DNA of 64,000 nt, taken from assembly GCF_017743935.1 (NCBI RefSeq), contig NZ_JAGHRE010000001.1:62001-126000 (forward strand). The letters run 5' to 3'. The notes beneath the pieces were generated by a model. It searched no databases. It was given only the letters and a program-made list of their open reading frames with translations, and was not told where the DNA came from. Positions 1-9,315 of the stretch are shown here, in pieces (the stretch's first letter is position 1; every line of letters begins with the position of its first letter). The position numbers and the translations under genes are program-made. The DNA comes from Tropicibacter sp. R16_0 (GTDB taxonomy: Bacteria > Pseudomonadota > Alphaproteobacteria > Rhodobacterales > Rhodobacteraceae).

Positions 1-876
1 TTCGAAGGCGGCTACCACGGCATGAGCGCCGAAGCGCAGATGTCGCTGGCCCCGTCGCGCATGGTCAATTTCCCCCAGGCCGTGCCGGACAGCGCAGGGA
101 TCCCCGAAAGTGTGCGTGCCGAAATGCTGATCGCGCCCTTCAACGACCCCGATTACATCCGCTCGCTTCTGGCCGAGCACGGAGATGAGGTCGCGGCCAT
201 CATCGTCGAGCCGCTGCAACGGATCATCCCACCCGCACCCGGCTTTCTGCAGTTGTTGCGCGAGGAGGCCGACAAATACGGCATTGTCCTGATCTTTGAC
301 GAAGTGGTGACGGGGTTCCGCTTTTCCTACGGCGGGGCGCAGGAGCTTTATGGCGTAACACCGGACGTGGCGACCCTGGGCAAGGTTATCGGCGGTGGCT
401 TCCCTCTGGCCGCAATCGCAGGGCGCGCCGACATCATGGCGCATTTCGACAAGGCAACTGTCGGGGCGGACAAGTGGCTGATGCAATTGGGCACGCTCTC
501 GGGCAACCCGGTGGCGGCGGTTGCGGGCCTCAAGACAATGGAGGTGCTGCGCCGCGACGGCGCCTATGATCAACTGCGGGCGAATGGTCAGCGGTTGATG
601 GACATGGCTGGTGCCGCGCTGTCAGAGCAGGGCATTGCGCACCAGATTGTTGGTGATCCGACCCTGTTCGAGATTGTCTTCACCGACACCCAGCCGCGTG
701 ACTATCGTGATGTGTTCAACGCGGACACGGCCAAAGGGGCCAAGTTCAACGCGGTCCTGATGCAAGAAGGTATCTTCAAGGCACCGGGCAAGACCTATCC
801 ATCTCTGGCCCTGACCGAGGCTGATTTTGAACTGACACAACAAGCGTACAAAGTCGCAGCGGCGGCGTTGGTCTGA
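1..876 (+). CDS. Class III aminotransferase, glutamate-1-semialdehyde aminomutase-like (5' truncated)
   Basis: This is the C-terminal part of a fold-type I, PLP-dependent class III aminotransferase. The reading frame is open from base 1 (FEGGYHGMS), so the gene begins before the window. The metal-free PLP motif IFDEVVTGFR is present, followed by the lysine motif TLGKVIGGGFPLAAIAG, where the Lys should form the Schiff base with PLP. This spacing is typical of the HemL/aspartate aminotransferase family group. The real HemL is normally a housekeeping gene with a highly conserved C-terminus; this one, with a DVATLGKV rather than the canonical HemL context, could instead act on another amino donor. 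The substrate cannot be told from the fragment. The next gene is convergent. Confidence 0.85.
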   Translation, partial: FEGGYHGMSAEAQMSLAPSRMVNFPQAVPDSAGIPESVRAEMLIAPFNDPDYIRSLLAEHGDEVAAIIVEPLQRIIPPAPGFLQLLREEADKYGIVLIFDEVVTGFRFSYGGAQELYGVTPDVATLGKVIGGGFPLAAIAGRADIMAHFDKATVGADKWLMQLGTLSGNPVAAVAGLKTMEVLRRDGAYDQLRANGQRLMDMAGAALSEQGIAHQIVGDPTLFEIVFTDTQPRDYRDVFNADTAKGAKFNAVLMQEGIFKAPGKTYPSLALTEADFELTQQAYKVAAAALV

Positions 877-884
877 TACTGGTC

Positions 885-904
885 CGGGGCCCGCAAGGGC
901 CCCC
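885..904. terminator. Hairpin between convergent genes (likely bidirectional terminator)
   Basis: An 8-bp perfect stem, CGGGGCCC (885-892) with GGGCCCCG (897-904), closes a GCAA loop. It sits in the 34 bases between the aminotransferase stop (876) and the DUF1127 stop (911). There is no T-run on either side, so it may only be a stability element. Confidence 0.55.
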
Positions 905-910
905 GATCAA

Positions 911-1129
911 TTACAGAACGTCAGCCATCACGTGGCGTATGATGTTCTCGCGCTTGACCCCGCGGGCCTCCAGTTCGGCGTCGCTCAGGCAGGACAGATC
1001 CTGAATGCGACGTACTTTCGCATTGGCTTCGCCGATCTGTGTCAGGGACTTGGCGATGCCCACAAAGATGTCGGCCATGGCACCAAGGATCGAAGAAACG
1101 GTGTACGAGCGTGCAACAGTAGCAGCCAT
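911..1129 (-). CDS. DUF1127 domain small protein
   Basis: A 72-residue protein with the DUF1127 pattern near its C-terminus (RRIQDLSCLSDAELEARG, then a short basic tail). DUF1127 proteins are small, arginine-rich and common in alphaproteobacteria; some members bind RNA or affect phosphate and carbon metabolism, but the role of this one is unknown. I chose the ATG at 1129 because the DUF1127 family starts close to this point; the longer reading frame upstream runs through the divergent intergenic region and the FkbM gene on the other strand. An 18-bp perfect palindrome lies about 43 bases upstream of the start. Confidence 0.8.
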   Translation of the reverse strand: MAATVARSYTVSSILGAMADIFVGIAKSLTQIGEANAKVRRIQDLSCLSDAELEARGVKRENIIRHVMADVL

Positions 1130-1171
1130 TGTCTCAAATCTCTCAATTTCGGTTTTGGTTGACCGTAAAGT

Positions 1172-1189
1172 ATGCTGCAGCTGCAGCAT
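1172..1189. promoter_or_regulatory. 18-bp perfect palindrome upstream of DUF1127 gene
   Basis: ATGCTGCAGCTGCAGCAT is its own reverse complement. It lies in the 318-bp divergent gap (1130-1447) between the DUF1127 gene and the FkbM methyltransferase gene, much closer to the former (43 bases from its ATG). The rest of this gap shows no gene I can support. The palindrome is a candidate operator; no known regulator is matched. Confidence 0.4.
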
Positions 1190-1447
1190 TGAGTAGGGGT
1201 GGGATGGGAATAGCCGATGTGCATGCCATGCAAGGGTACATTTCCGGCGCATGTTTTTGCGATGTTGGCGGCCAAGGGCGCGGGGGCCACACGCGGTGGG
1301 TTGGCTTGGCACCGGGGGCGCAGCATCGCCTGATCCGCGATGCCCGACCCGGTGCCTTGCCCCATGAAGCCCCGCCAACGGGTCTTGCGTTTTGGCGCTC
1401 ATCTCCTCAGGATGCTCCAAAAGAAACGGGGCATAAGGACCTGAGCA

Positions 1448-2140
1448 GTGACCGATACCCAAACCGTTGCCGCAGAATGCCTGGGCGTCAAAGTGCCCAT
1501 GACACGGTTTCTGCACGAAAAACGCATCGAGCGGATCAAGGCCGCTCGCTATGAAGGGCAGGAAATCGAAGGCTCGCTTCACGTCGTGACACCCGACGAT
1601 ACGGTCCTCGAAATCGGTGCGGGCATTGGCTTGGTGGGGGCCGTCATCGCCCACAATGGCAAGCCCAAGGCCATCCACTCGTTTGAGGCAAATCCAGAGC
1701 TCATAGACGCCATCAACGAACTCTATGCGCTCAATGACCTGCAAGATCGCATTTCGGTTACCAATCAGGTGCTCATCAGCGCCCAGGACCGACCCGAAAC
1801 GTTGCAGTTTCACATTCGAACAAGCTACCTCGGCTCTTCGTTGCTGAACCCCGGCAACCGCCCATCCAATGTGGTGGATGTGCCTACCGCCTCTTTTTCC
1901 GAGGTTTGCGATCAGATTCAGCCGACCGTGTTGGTCATGGACATCGAAGGGGGCGAGCTGGAGCTGTTGCGCCATGCAGATCTGTCATGCTTTCGGGCCA
2001 TCGTGCTGGAATTTCACCCCGAGGCTTACGACGTCGAAGGCATGCGCGAGTGCAAGTCCATACTGACCGATGCAGGATTCGAGCGTGTCAGCGACAAATC
2101 CACACGCACGGTCTGGACTTGTGTGCGACCCGCAAGCTGA
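1448..2140 (+). CDS. FkbM family methyltransferase
   Basis: A 230-residue Rossmann-type methyltransferase. The SAM-binding motif VLEIGAGIGLVGAVIA is near residue 57, followed by the acidic ribose-binding SFEANPEL, and the FkbM signature VLVMDIEGGELELL is near residue 160. FkbM enzymes methylate hydroxyl groups of sugars or secondary metabolites. The start is GTG at 1448, supported by AAGGAC at 1435-1440; the next in-frame ATG (1499) would remove 17 residues but keep the fold. It is a single gene, not obviously in an operon, and no glycan genes are adjacent. The substrate is unknown. Confidence 0.8.
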   Translation: MTDTQTVAAECLGVKVPMTRFLHEKRIERIKAARYEGQEIEGSLHVVTPDDTVLEIGAGIGLVGAVIAHNGKPKAIHSFEANPELIDAINELYALNDLQDRISVTNQVLISAQDRPETLQFHIRTSYLGSSLLNPGNRPSNVVDVPTASFSEVCDQIQPTVLVMDIEGGELELLRHADLSCFRAIVLEFHPEAYDVEGMRECKSILTDAGFERVSDKSTRTVWTCVRPAS

Positions 2141-2398
2141 CGCCTTGTCGGCGGGCGCAGGCTGATCGCCGAACCCAAATTCAACCTTACGTCGCTTCGT
2201 CGAATTCTCCTTGATCTTGGGATCAGGGCGGACCACCCTCTGCTTGCGGAACGACGTTTCGCAACGTGAAATGACCGCCGAACCTGTCATTGGGAGAGAA
2301 CCCGCCAGCGGCAAGACCTGCCACAGGCGGTGACATGTTCGGCCCAGGGAATTGGCGTGCCTCATCTGCCTGGCGCGCAATCTGTCAAAGGGGAGTAG

Positions 2399-4498
2399 AT
2401 GCCGATGTCAGAGGCAATTGGGTATGAGCTGATCGGGGATATCGCGGTGCTGTCCGCACAGAACCCACCAGTGAATGCATTGGGTTTGGACGTGCGTCAG
2501 GGGCTGGTCGATGGCATGGCCCGCGCCGAGAAGGATGGTGCCAAGGCGGTGCTGATCTACGGCGAAGGGCGCACTTATTTTGCGGGCGCTGACATTCGTG
2601 AGTTTGGCAAGCCGCCGACCGGGCCGTTTTTGCCTGATGTGTGCACACGCATCGAAGCGTCGCCGTTGATTGTCGTCTCTGCACTACACGGCACCGCGCT
2701 CGGGGGCGGGCTCGAAATTGCATTGGGCTCGCACTATCGCGTCGCGGTGCCCTCGGCGCGTGTGGGACTGCCCGAAGTTCTGATTGGTGTCATGCCGGGG
2801 GCGGGTGGAACACAGCGTCTGCCGCGTCTGATTGGTGTCGACGCCTCAGTGGACATCATCACCTCAGGCCGCCAAGTCGGAGCCAAAGAGGCCCTGGAAC
2901 TTGGCATTCTTGACCGTGTCGAAGATGGCGCGCCCCGCGACATCGGTCTGGCCTATGCGCGCGAGCTGATCGACAGCGGCGCGCCCCGCCGCGCTGTCAG
3001 CGAAATGGCGGCGCCCGAGGCAGTGGATTTCGACGCACTTTATGATGTGGTGCTGCAAAAAAGCCGGGGCATGATCGCGCCTGCAAAGGCTGTGCGCGGA
3101 ATTCAGGCCTGCTGCGAGCTGCCGTTTGATCAGGGCATGATCCGCGAACGCGAACTGTTCATGGAGCTCATGGCATCGGACCAGCGCCAGGGCATGATCC
3201 ACGCGTTCTTCTCTGAGCGCGCGGTCGGAAAACTGCCCGAGCTTAAGGGTGTCGAGCCACGCGATCTGAACGCCATCGGCGTGATCGGGGGCGGCACCAT
3301 GGGTGCAGGCATCGCCACGGCGGCGCTGTTGTCGGGGCTGTCTGTCGTTATGCTGGAAATGTCGCCCGAGACGGCAGAGGCGGCAAAAGGCCGGATCGAA
3401 GGTAACCTGGGTGGTGCGCTGAAGCGTGGCAAGTTGAGCCAGGCCCAATTCGAAGACCTCACCACCAAGGCGCTGACGCTGTCGACGGACTATGCCGCCC
3501 TTGGCGACGTGGACCTGGTGATCGAGGCCGTTTTCGAAGACATGGATGTAAAGAAATCGGTCTTCACGCAGCTTGATGCGGTGTGCAAGCCGGGCGCGGT
3601 GCTGGCGTCGAATACATCCTATCTCGACATCAATGAAATCGCGGCCTGTACCAACCGTCCTGGCGATGTGATCGGGCTGCATTTCTTCTCACCTGCGCAT
3701 GTGATGAAACTGCTGGAAATCGTGGTGGCCGACAAAACGGCGCCGGACGTTGTGGCGACCGGCTTTGCGCTTGGCAACCGGATGAAGAAAACGTCTGTGC
3801 GTGCCGGGGTCTGTGATGGCTTCATTGGCAACCGCATCCTGTCGACCTATCGCACCTGTGCTGATCACATGATCCTGGACGGCGCGTCGCCCTATCAGAT
3901 CGACAAGGCGCTGACCGATTTTGGCTTTGCCATGGGACCCTTTGCCGTGGCGGACCTGGCGGGGCTCGACATTGGCTGGGCCGTGCGCAAGCGCAAGCGG
4001 GCCGAGGGGCTCGACCCGCGTGCGCGTGACAGCTCTTATGCGGACAAGCTGTGCGAAGACGGGAACTTTGGACAGAAGACCGGCAAAGGCTACTACGTCT
4101 ACGAAGCAGGCAAGCGCGCCGGTGTTCCCAACCCCGATGTCATGCCCCTGATTGAGGCTGAGCGGGCAGAGCAGGGCCTGACTGCGCGTGAGTTTACAAA
4201 CGAAGAGATCGTGCGCCGCTACATGGCGGCCATGGTCAATGAAGCCGCCAAAGTGGTGGGAGAAGGCATCGCCCGTCGTCCGCTCGATGTGGATGTGACA
4301 CTGCTTTATGGCTACGGTTTCCCTCGTTATCGCGGCGGGCCGCTGAAATGGGCCGATATGGTTGGGCTGCCCGAGCTGTTGGCTGACATCAAGACATGGG
4401 CCGCAGAAGACGACTATTTCTGGCAGCCTGCACCGCTTCTCGAACAACTTGTGGCCGAGGGCCGCACCTTTGATGATTTGAACAAGGAATCTGCATGA
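2399..4498 (+). CDS. Fused enoyl-CoA hydratase / 3-hydroxyacyl-CoA dehydrogenase (FadJ/PimF-like)
   Basis: This 699-residue bifunctional protein hydrates trans-2-enoyl-CoA and oxidises the 3-hydroxyacyl-CoA with NAD+. The N-terminal crotonase domain (about residues 1-190) has the oxyanion motif FAGADIREF and both catalytic glutamates, in GGGLEIA and [14 protein letters not shown]. The dehydrogenase domain begins with the NAD motif [14 protein letters not shown] (about 295), carries the catalytic histidine in [15 protein letters not shown], and ends with the helical C-terminal dimerisation domains ([10 protein letters not shown]). GGGGAG-type Shine-Dalgarno sequence precedes the ATG. First gene of the 2399-10806 operon; its stop overlaps the thiolase start (ATGA). 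Content of the operon suggests PimF, but a general FadJ role is possible. Confidence 0.88.
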   Translation: MPMSEAIGYELIGDIAVLSAQNPPVNALGLDVRQGLVDGMARAEKDGAKAVLIYGEGRTYFAGADIREFGKPPTGPFLPDVCTRIEASPLIVVSALHGTALGGGLEIALGSHYRVAVPSARVGLPEVLIGVMPGAGGTQRLPRLIGVDASVDIITSGRQVGAKEALELGILDRVEDGAPRDIGLAYARELIDSGAPRRAVSEMAAPEAVDFDALYDVVLQKSRGMIAPAKAVRGIQACCELPFDQGMIRERELFMELMASDQRQGMIHAFFSERAVGKLPELKGVEPRDLNAIGVIGGGTMGAGIATAALLSGLSVVMLEMSPETAEAAKGRIEGNLGGALKRGKLSQAQFEDLTTKALTLSTDYAALGDVDLVIEAVFEDMDVKKSVFTQLDAVCKPGAVLASNTSYLDINEIAACTNRPGDVIGLHFFSPAHVMKLLEIVVADKTAPDVVATGFALGNRMKKTSVRAGVCDGFIGNRILSTYRTCADHMILDGASPYQIDKALTDFGFAMGPFAVADLAGLDIGWAVRKRKRAEGLDPRARDSSYADKLCEDGNFGQKTGKGYYVYEAGKRAGVPNPDVMPLIEAERAEQGLTAREFTNEEIVRRYMAAMVNEAAKVVGEGIARRPLDVDVTLLYGYGFPRYRGGPLKWADMVGLPELLADIKTWAAEDDYFWQPAPLLEQLVAEGRTFDDLNKESA

Positions 4499-5673
4499 TG
4501 AAACAGGCCGTAATCGTATCGACAGCCCGCACCGGGTTGGCAAAATCATTCCGCGGGTCGTTCAACATGACCCATGGCGCAAGCATGGGCGGGCACGCGG
4601 TTCAGGCCGCGGTCGAGCGGGCCGGGCTGCAAGGCTCAGACATTGAGGATTGCGTGATCGGCTGTGGCCTGCCCGAGGGGGAAACCGGCGGCAACATCGG
4701 CCGCCAGATCGCGATCCGTGCTGGTTTGCCGGTGACCGCATCCGGCATGACCGTGAACCGCTTTTGTTCATCGGGTTTGCAGGCTATCGCGCAGGCCGCC
4801 AACGCGATCACGCAAGAGGGCGCGGGCCCGATGGTTGCGGGCGGGGTCGAAAGCATCTCGCTGGTGCAATCGAAAATGCGCCCGGCACCCGATCCGTGGA
4901 TCCTGGAACACAAGCCTGCCATCTACATGACAATGATCGAGACGGCAGACATCGTGGCGGAACGCTATGGTCTGAGCCGTGAGTATCAGGATGAATATTC
5001 GCTGCGCAGCCAACAGCGGATTGCGGCGGCGCAAGAGGCAGGCAAGTTCGCTGACGAGATCGTGCCGATGACCACGACGATGGCGGTCAAGAACAAGGAA
5101 ACCGGTGAGATCTCGCAGAAAGAGGTCGTTGTGGACCGCGATGAATGCAACCGTCCCGGCACAACGATGGAAGGGTTGGCAGGTCTTGATCCTGTGCGTG
5201 GCCCCGGAAACGCGATCACGGCAGGCAATGCCTCGCAACTGAGCGATGGCGCGGCGGCTGTTGTCCTGATGGAAGCGGCAGAGGCCGAAAAGCGCGGGCT
5301 TGAACCCCTGGGCGCATTCAAGGGTTTTGCTGTTGCGGGCTGCGAGCCGGACGAAATGGGCATTGGCCCTGTGTTTGCCGTGCCACGTTTGCTGGAACGT
5401 CATGGGCTGAAGGTCGATGATATCGACCTGTGGGAGCTGAATGAGGCGTTTGCGAGCCAATGCCTCTATTCCCGTGACCGCCTGGGTATCGACCCTGAGA
5501 AGTACAACGTCAACGGCGGCTCGATCGCAATCGGTCACCCCTTTGGCATGACCGGTGCGCGGATGACGGGCCACTTGATGCTGGAAGGCAAGCGTCGCGG
5601 TGCGAAGCTGGGCGTGGTGACCATGTGCATCGGCGGCGGCATGGGCGCAGCTGGCCTGTTCGAAATTTACTGA
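4495..5673 (+). CDS. Acetyl-CoA acyltransferase (thiolase, FadA/PimB-like)
   Basis: A 392-residue thiolase that cleaves 3-ketoacyl-CoA with CoA. The nucleophilic cysteine is Cys91 in [11 protein letters not shown]; the second-domain motifs [17 protein letters not shown] (catalytic His) and [10 protein letters not shown] (catalytic Cys) are intact, and the LNEAFA motif is present. Length is normal for the family. It overlaps the upstream fused hydratase/dehydrogenase gene by four bases, as FadA partners usually do, so the two products probably form one complex. The annotation as a degradative rather than biosynthetic thiolase is inferred from the operon. Confidence 0.9.
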   Translation: MMKQAVIVSTARTGLAKSFRGSFNMTHGASMGGHAVQAAVERAGLQGSDIEDCVIGCGLPEGETGGNIGRQIAIRAGLPVTASGMTVNRFCSSGLQAIAQAANAITQEGAGPMVAGGVESISLVQSKMRPAPDPWILEHKPAIYMTMIETADIVAERYGLSREYQDEYSLRSQQRIAAAQEAGKFADEIVPMTTTMAVKNKETGEISQKEVVVDRDECNRPGTTMEGLAGLDPVRGPGNAITAGNASQLSDGAAAVVLMEAAEAEKRGLEPLGAFKGFAVAGCEPDEMGIGPVFAVPRLLERHGLKVDDIDLWELNEAFASQCLYSRDRLGIDPEKYNVNGGSIAIGHPFGMTGARMTGHLMLEGKRRGAKLGVVTMCIGGGMGAAGLFEIY

Positions 5674-5683
5674 TTGGTGGGGG

Positions 5684-5739
5684 CCTTTGTCCGGGCCATC
5701 GAGGCTCGGACAAAGGCGGCCCGGCACGGGGTGCCGGGC
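5684..5739 (+). repeat. Two tandem stem-loops in the thiolase/dehydrogenase gap
   Basis: Two perfect inverted repeats lie back to back: CCTTTGTCCG (5684-5693) with CGGACAAAGG (5707-5716), and GCCCGGCAC (5719-5727) with GTGCCGGGC (5731-5739). There is no U-tract. They sit in the only sizeable gap (106 bases) inside the operon and could partly terminate transcription or protect the upstream transcript. Confidence 0.5.
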
Positions 5740-5779
5740 GGTGCGCTTCGCCGCAGATGTTGAGGGAGAAGGATCAGGT

Positions 5780-6970
5780 ATGGATCTGAGTTATTCGGAA
5801 GAAGAACTGGCGTTCCGCGACGAAGTGCGGACGTTTCTGGAGGAAAAGCTGCCCAAGGACATGTCGGACAAGATTCGGCGTGGGGAACATATCGGCAAGG
5901 AAGGCCATGAGCTGTGGCATTCCATCCTGAATGAAAAGGGCTGGCTGTCTTATGGCTGGCCCAAAGAGTTTGGTGGTGCCGAGTGGAATGCCGTTCAGCG
6001 CCACATTTTCGAGGATGAATGTGCGGCTGCTTATGCGCCTCGTATTGTCCCCTTTGGTTTGTCGATGTTGGCGCCGGTGCTGCAAAAGTTCGGATCAAAG
6101 GAACAGCAGGATCACTATCTGCCCCGCATCCTGGATGGCACCGATTGGTGGTGTCAGGGCTATTCCGAGCCTGGCGCCGGATCCGATCTGGCCTCGCTCA
6201 AGACCCGTGCGGTGCGCGACGGTGACCACTATGTGGTCAACGGGCAAAAGTCCTGGACCACCTTGGGTCAATACGCCGATTGGATCTTCTGTTTGGTGCG
6301 CACCGATCCGGAGGCCAAACAGCAAGAGGGCATCTCGTTCCTGTTGATTGACATGAACACGCCGGGCATCGAAGTACGCCCCATCGTATTGCTCGACGGC
6401 ACGCCGGAAGTGAACGAGGTGTTTTTCGACAACGTTCGCGTGCCGGTCGAAAACCTTGTGGGCGAAGAGAACAAGGGTTGGACCTATGCCAAGTATCTGC
6501 TGACCCATGAACGCACCGGGATTGCAGGCGTTGGGTTCAGCCGTGCAGGCCTGGACGCGGTCAAACGCGTGGCGCGTCAAGAGAGCGCCAATGGCCGTCC
6601 GCTGATCGAAAACCCGCATTTCGCGGCCCGAATGGCGCAGGTCGAGATTGACCTGATGGCGATGTCCACCACCAACCTGCGTATCATCAGCCAGGCCGCA
6701 GCCGGGCAGGCCCCGGGGGTCGAAAGCTCGATGCTCAAGGTCAAGGGAACCATCATTCGGCAAGAGATCAACGATCTGGCCCGCCGTGCGGTTGGGCCCT
6801 ATGCGATGCCTTTCGCCTCGGAGGCGGTCGAAGGGGACAACGACCCCATCGGACCGGATTATGCCGGGCCGGTCGCGGCGCAGTATTTCAACAACCGCAA
6901 ACTGTCGATCTTTGGCGGATCAAACGAGATCCAGCGCGGGATCATTGCCAAGGTCAAGATGGGGGGCTGA
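5780..6970 (+). CDS. Acyl-CoA dehydrogenase, large-subunit type (PimC-like)
   Basis: A 396-residue flavoprotein of the acyl-CoA dehydrogenase family, feeding electrons to ETF. The mid-domain FAD/substrate motifs WWCQGYSEPGAGSDLA and GQKSWTT are clear. At the usual C-terminal catalytic position the motif reads FGGSNEIQ with no glutamate, but Glu244 in LLTHERTG aligns with the alternative catalytic base used by isovaleryl-CoA dehydrogenase. The ATG at 5780 (after GGGAGAAGG) gives the standard N-terminus MDLSYSEEE; upstream frame sequence is intergenic. It is followed by a second, smaller dehydrogenase, a pairing typical of pimeloyl-CoA dehydrogenase large and small subunits. Confidence 0.88.
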   Translation: MDLSYSEEELAFRDEVRTFLEEKLPKDMSDKIRRGEHIGKEGHELWHSILNEKGWLSYGWPKEFGGAEWNAVQRHIFEDECAAAYAPRIVPFGLSMLAPVLQKFGSKEQQDHYLPRILDGTDWWCQGYSEPGAGSDLASLKTRAVRDGDHYVVNGQKSWTTLGQYADWIFCLVRTDPEAKQQEGISFLLIDMNTPGIEVRPIVLLDGTPEVNEVFFDNVRVPVENLVGEENKGWTYAKYLLTHERTGIAGVGFSRAGLDAVKRVARQESANGRPLIENPHFAARMAQVEIDLMAMSTTNLRIISQAAAGQAPGVESSMLKVKGTIIRQEINDLARRAVGPYAMPFASEAVEGDNDPIGPDYAGPVAAQYFNNRKLSIFGGSNEIQRGIIAKVKMGG

Positions 6971-6975
6971 GGAAC

Positions 6976-8103
6976 ATGGATTTCAACCTGACCGAAGAGC
7001 GGCAGATGCTGCAGGACACGCTGCGGCGCTTTCTGTCCGAACGCTATACCACGACCGAGCGCAATGCGATCATCGACAGTGATACTGGGCTCAGCGCCGA
7101 GATCTGGGGCGAGTTGGCCGAGCTGGGTGTCATTGGCGCACTGTTCACCGAAGATCAGGGTGGCTTTGGCGGCGCGGGTTATGATATCTCGACGGTGTTC
7201 GAGGAATTGGGGCGCGCTGGCGTGGTCGAGCCGTTTTTGGATACTGTCATTTTGGGCGGTGGGCTGATTGCGGCGCTTGGCAATGATACACAGCACAGCC
7301 TTGTCGAAGAGGTGATTGGCGGTGGTTTGCATCTGGCCTTGGCCCATGGCGAACCTGCCAGCCGCTATGATCTGAGCCGGGTGGAAACCACGGCCAAAGT
7401 CGATGGCGATGATATCGTGCTCGAAGGCCGCAAAGCTGTGGTGATCAACGCTGAGGCTGCCGGGTATTTGATCGTCTCCGCGCGGGAAAGCGGCGGGCCG
7501 TTCAGCTTGGATGGTATCTCGCTTTTCCTGGTGCCCGCTGATGCCTCTGGTCTGACCATGCAGGGCTATCCGATGATGAGCGGTGGCCGGGCGGCCGAGG
7601 TGACACTGGACAACGTGCGCGTGCCAGCTTCGGCTCGGCTTGGCGCCGAAGGGGCCGGTTTCCAGGCGCTCACGGATGTTGTTGCGCGGGCAAATGTTGC
7701 GCTCGCGGCCGAGGCCATGGGGGCAATGGAAAGCGCCACGGAACTGACCCGCGAATACCTGATGACCCGCAAACAGTTTGGGCGACCCATCGGGACGTTC
7801 CAGGCGCTGGCGCATCGCTTCTCGGACCTGCTGATCGAACTGGAACAGGCGCGGTCTGCTGTCACCAATGCCGCTGGTCATCTGGACAGTGATGATCGGG
7901 ATCGTCAGATCGCCGCCGCGCGCAACTTGATCGCCCGCACGGGTCGCCTGGTGGCCGAAGAGGCGATCCAGATGCACGGCGGTATTGCCATGACGCAAGA
8001 ATACGAGCTTGCCCATATTGCCAAGCGGATCGTCATGACAGACCATCGGTTCGGCGATGCAGACTATCATCTGGAGCGATTTATTGGACTCAGCGCAGCC
8101 TAG
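6976..8103 (+). CDS. Acyl-CoA dehydrogenase, small-subunit type (PimD-like)
   Basis: A 375-residue acyl-CoA dehydrogenase family protein beginning five bases after the previous gene. The C-terminal motif QMHGGIAMTQEYELAH lacks the usual catalytic Glu, and the alternative position (VARANVALAAEAMG) is not acidic either. Thus this chain appears to lack a catalytic base and may be the structural partner of the preceding dehydrogenase, as in the heterotetrameric acyl-CoA dehydrogenases of actinobacterial steroid degradation. FAD-binding regions such as QFGRPIGTFQALAHR are kept. The heteromer is my inference; the family assignment is firm. Confidence 0.87.
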   Translation: MDFNLTEERQMLQDTLRRFLSERYTTTERNAIIDSDTGLSAEIWGELAELGVIGALFTEDQGGFGGAGYDISTVFEELGRAGVVEPFLDTVILGGGLIAALGNDTQHSLVEEVIGGGLHLALAHGEPASRYDLSRVETTAKVDGDDIVLEGRKAVVINAEAAGYLIVSARESGGPFSLDGISLFLVPADASGLTMQGYPMMSGGRAAEVTLDNVRVPASARLGAEGAGFQALTDVVARANVALAAEAMGAMESATELTREYLMTRKQFGRPIGTFQALAHRFSDLLIELEQARSAVTNAAGHLDSDDRDRQIAAARNLIARTGRLVAEEAIQMHGGIAMTQEYELAHIAKRIVMTDHRFGDADYHLERFIGLSAA

Positions 8104-8146
8104 CCCTCCTGCTTCGTGGACACGTCAGAAATCCGGTTGTCAGACG

Positions 8147-8518
8147 ATGACCGGATACGAGATCGACCACAGCCGCACGGGCATAAGCCGGGCCTGTTAT
8201 CTGGATATCGGGCCCGAGCATCTGAACTATCACGGCATCCTGCATGGTGGGTTGGTGTCGATGTTGCTGGACGTTGCGTGCGGTCAAACAGCTTCAGCCA
8301 TGTTCTGCCCCGAGGACCCCGCACCCGTTGTGACGGTTGCGTTGAATGTGCAGTTTGTTTCTGCGGGTCGCAGTGGCCGCGTGACAGCCGTCGGGCAGCC
8401 CGCGGGCAACGGGCGGTCGATGGCTTATGTGTCCGGCGAACTGCGCAGTGAAGACGGGGAGTTGCTGGCCATGGCGCAGGGTACGTTCAAACGCAGCAAC
8501 AAAAAGGCCGACCCATGA
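8147..8518 (+). CDS. Hotdog-fold thioesterase (PaaI family)
   Basis: A 123-residue hotdog protein with the PaaI-type motif LNYHGILHGGLVSMLLDVACG and the strand VTVALNVQFVSAG. Such enzymes hydrolyse acyl-CoA or aromatic-CoA esters that would otherwise trap CoA. ATG at 8147 is used; no earlier in-frame start with a ribosome site is present, although the family is often about 15 residues longer. The stop overlaps the next start (ATGA at 8515). In this operon it may serve as a release valve for stalled intermediates. Confidence 0.83.
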   Translation: MTGYEIDHSRTGISRACYLDIGPEHLNYHGILHGGLVSMLLDVACGQTASAMFCPEDPAPVVTVALNVQFVSAGRSGRVTAVGQPAGNGRSMAYVSGELRSEDGELLAMAQGTFKRSNKKADP

Positions 8519-9285
8519 GCCTGGCTTGGATCGAGGATCAGGGCGATCGGCTGGTTGTGGTCAACGGAAACACCGCAAAGCGCGGGGCGCTGACACCTGA
8601 GCTGTATGATGCCATCCGGGCAGCGGTTGATCAGGCCCAGGATGAGCGCATTCGGGCCATTGTGCTGACCAGTGAGGGGCCGTTCTTTTGCGCCGGTGGC
8701 GATCTGAATGTGCTGATCGAACGACGCAAGCTGTCCGAGGACGAGCGGCGCGCGCGCGTCGACATGCTCCACGATGTTATTCGCGCGGTGCGGGGCAGCC
8801 CGGTGCCCGTGATTGCCGCCGTTGAAGGCGGGGCCGCAGGCGCGGGTCTGTCTTTGGCCTTGGCCTGCGATCTTATCGTGGCGGCAAAGGGCGCCAAGTT
8901 CACCGCCGCCTACGTCAAGGCCGGGTTGGTCCCGGATGGCGGTCTGACATCGGCGATGGCTCGGATGCTGCCACGGCCATTGGCGACCGAGATGTGCCTG
9001 CTGGCCCGCCCGGTTGAGGCGGAGCGCATGGCGGCCCTTGGCGTTGTCGCAGAGCTTGTTCAACCGGGTGAGGCGCTGACGGCAGCGCAGCAATTGGCAG
9101 ATGCATTGGCCCGAGGGCCACGCGAGGCGCAGAAAGTGATCCGCGGGCTTGTAGGGCAAGCCTATGAACAGTTCGAGGCCGCGCAATTGGATGCAGAACG
9201 CGACGCCATGGCGCGGGCTGTGGCAGGAGACGAGGCAGGCGAGGGGATCTCGGCCTTTCTGGAAAAGCGCAAACCACGGTTCTAG
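8515..9285 (+). CDS. Enoyl-CoA hydratase/isomerase family protein (PimE/PaaG-like)
   Basis: A 256-residue crotonase-fold protein. The oxyanion motifs FFCAGGDLNVL and EGGAAGAGLSLALACD are present, but the first catalytic glutamate of true hydratases is replaced (GAGLSLA). The second region reads VKAGLVPDGGLTS, with Asp where hydratases have Glu, a pattern seen in enoyl-CoA isomerases and PaaG-like proteins. It may therefore shift a double bond rather than add water, complementing the hydratase domain of the first gene in the operon. Translationally coupled to the thioesterase. Confidence 0.82.
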   Translation: MSLAWIEDQGDRLVVVNGNTAKRGALTPELYDAIRAAVDQAQDERIRAIVLTSEGPFFCAGGDLNVLIERRKLSEDERRARVDMLHDVIRAVRGSPVPVIAAVEGGAAGAGLSLALACDLIVAAKGAKFTAAYVKAGLVPDGGLTSAMARMLPRPLATEMCLLARPVEAERMAALGVVAELVQPGEALTAAQQLADALARGPREAQKVIRGLVGQAYEQFEAAQLDAERDAMARAVAGDEAGEGISAFLEKRKPRF

Positions 9286-9315
9286 CGCTTCGCTTGGACG
9301 ACAGGGGAGGGTCGC

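Noticed and set aside
911-1975. 354-codon minus-strand frame
   Set aside because: Only its last 72 codons match a family (DUF1127); the rest mirrors the FkbM gene and intergenic DNA.
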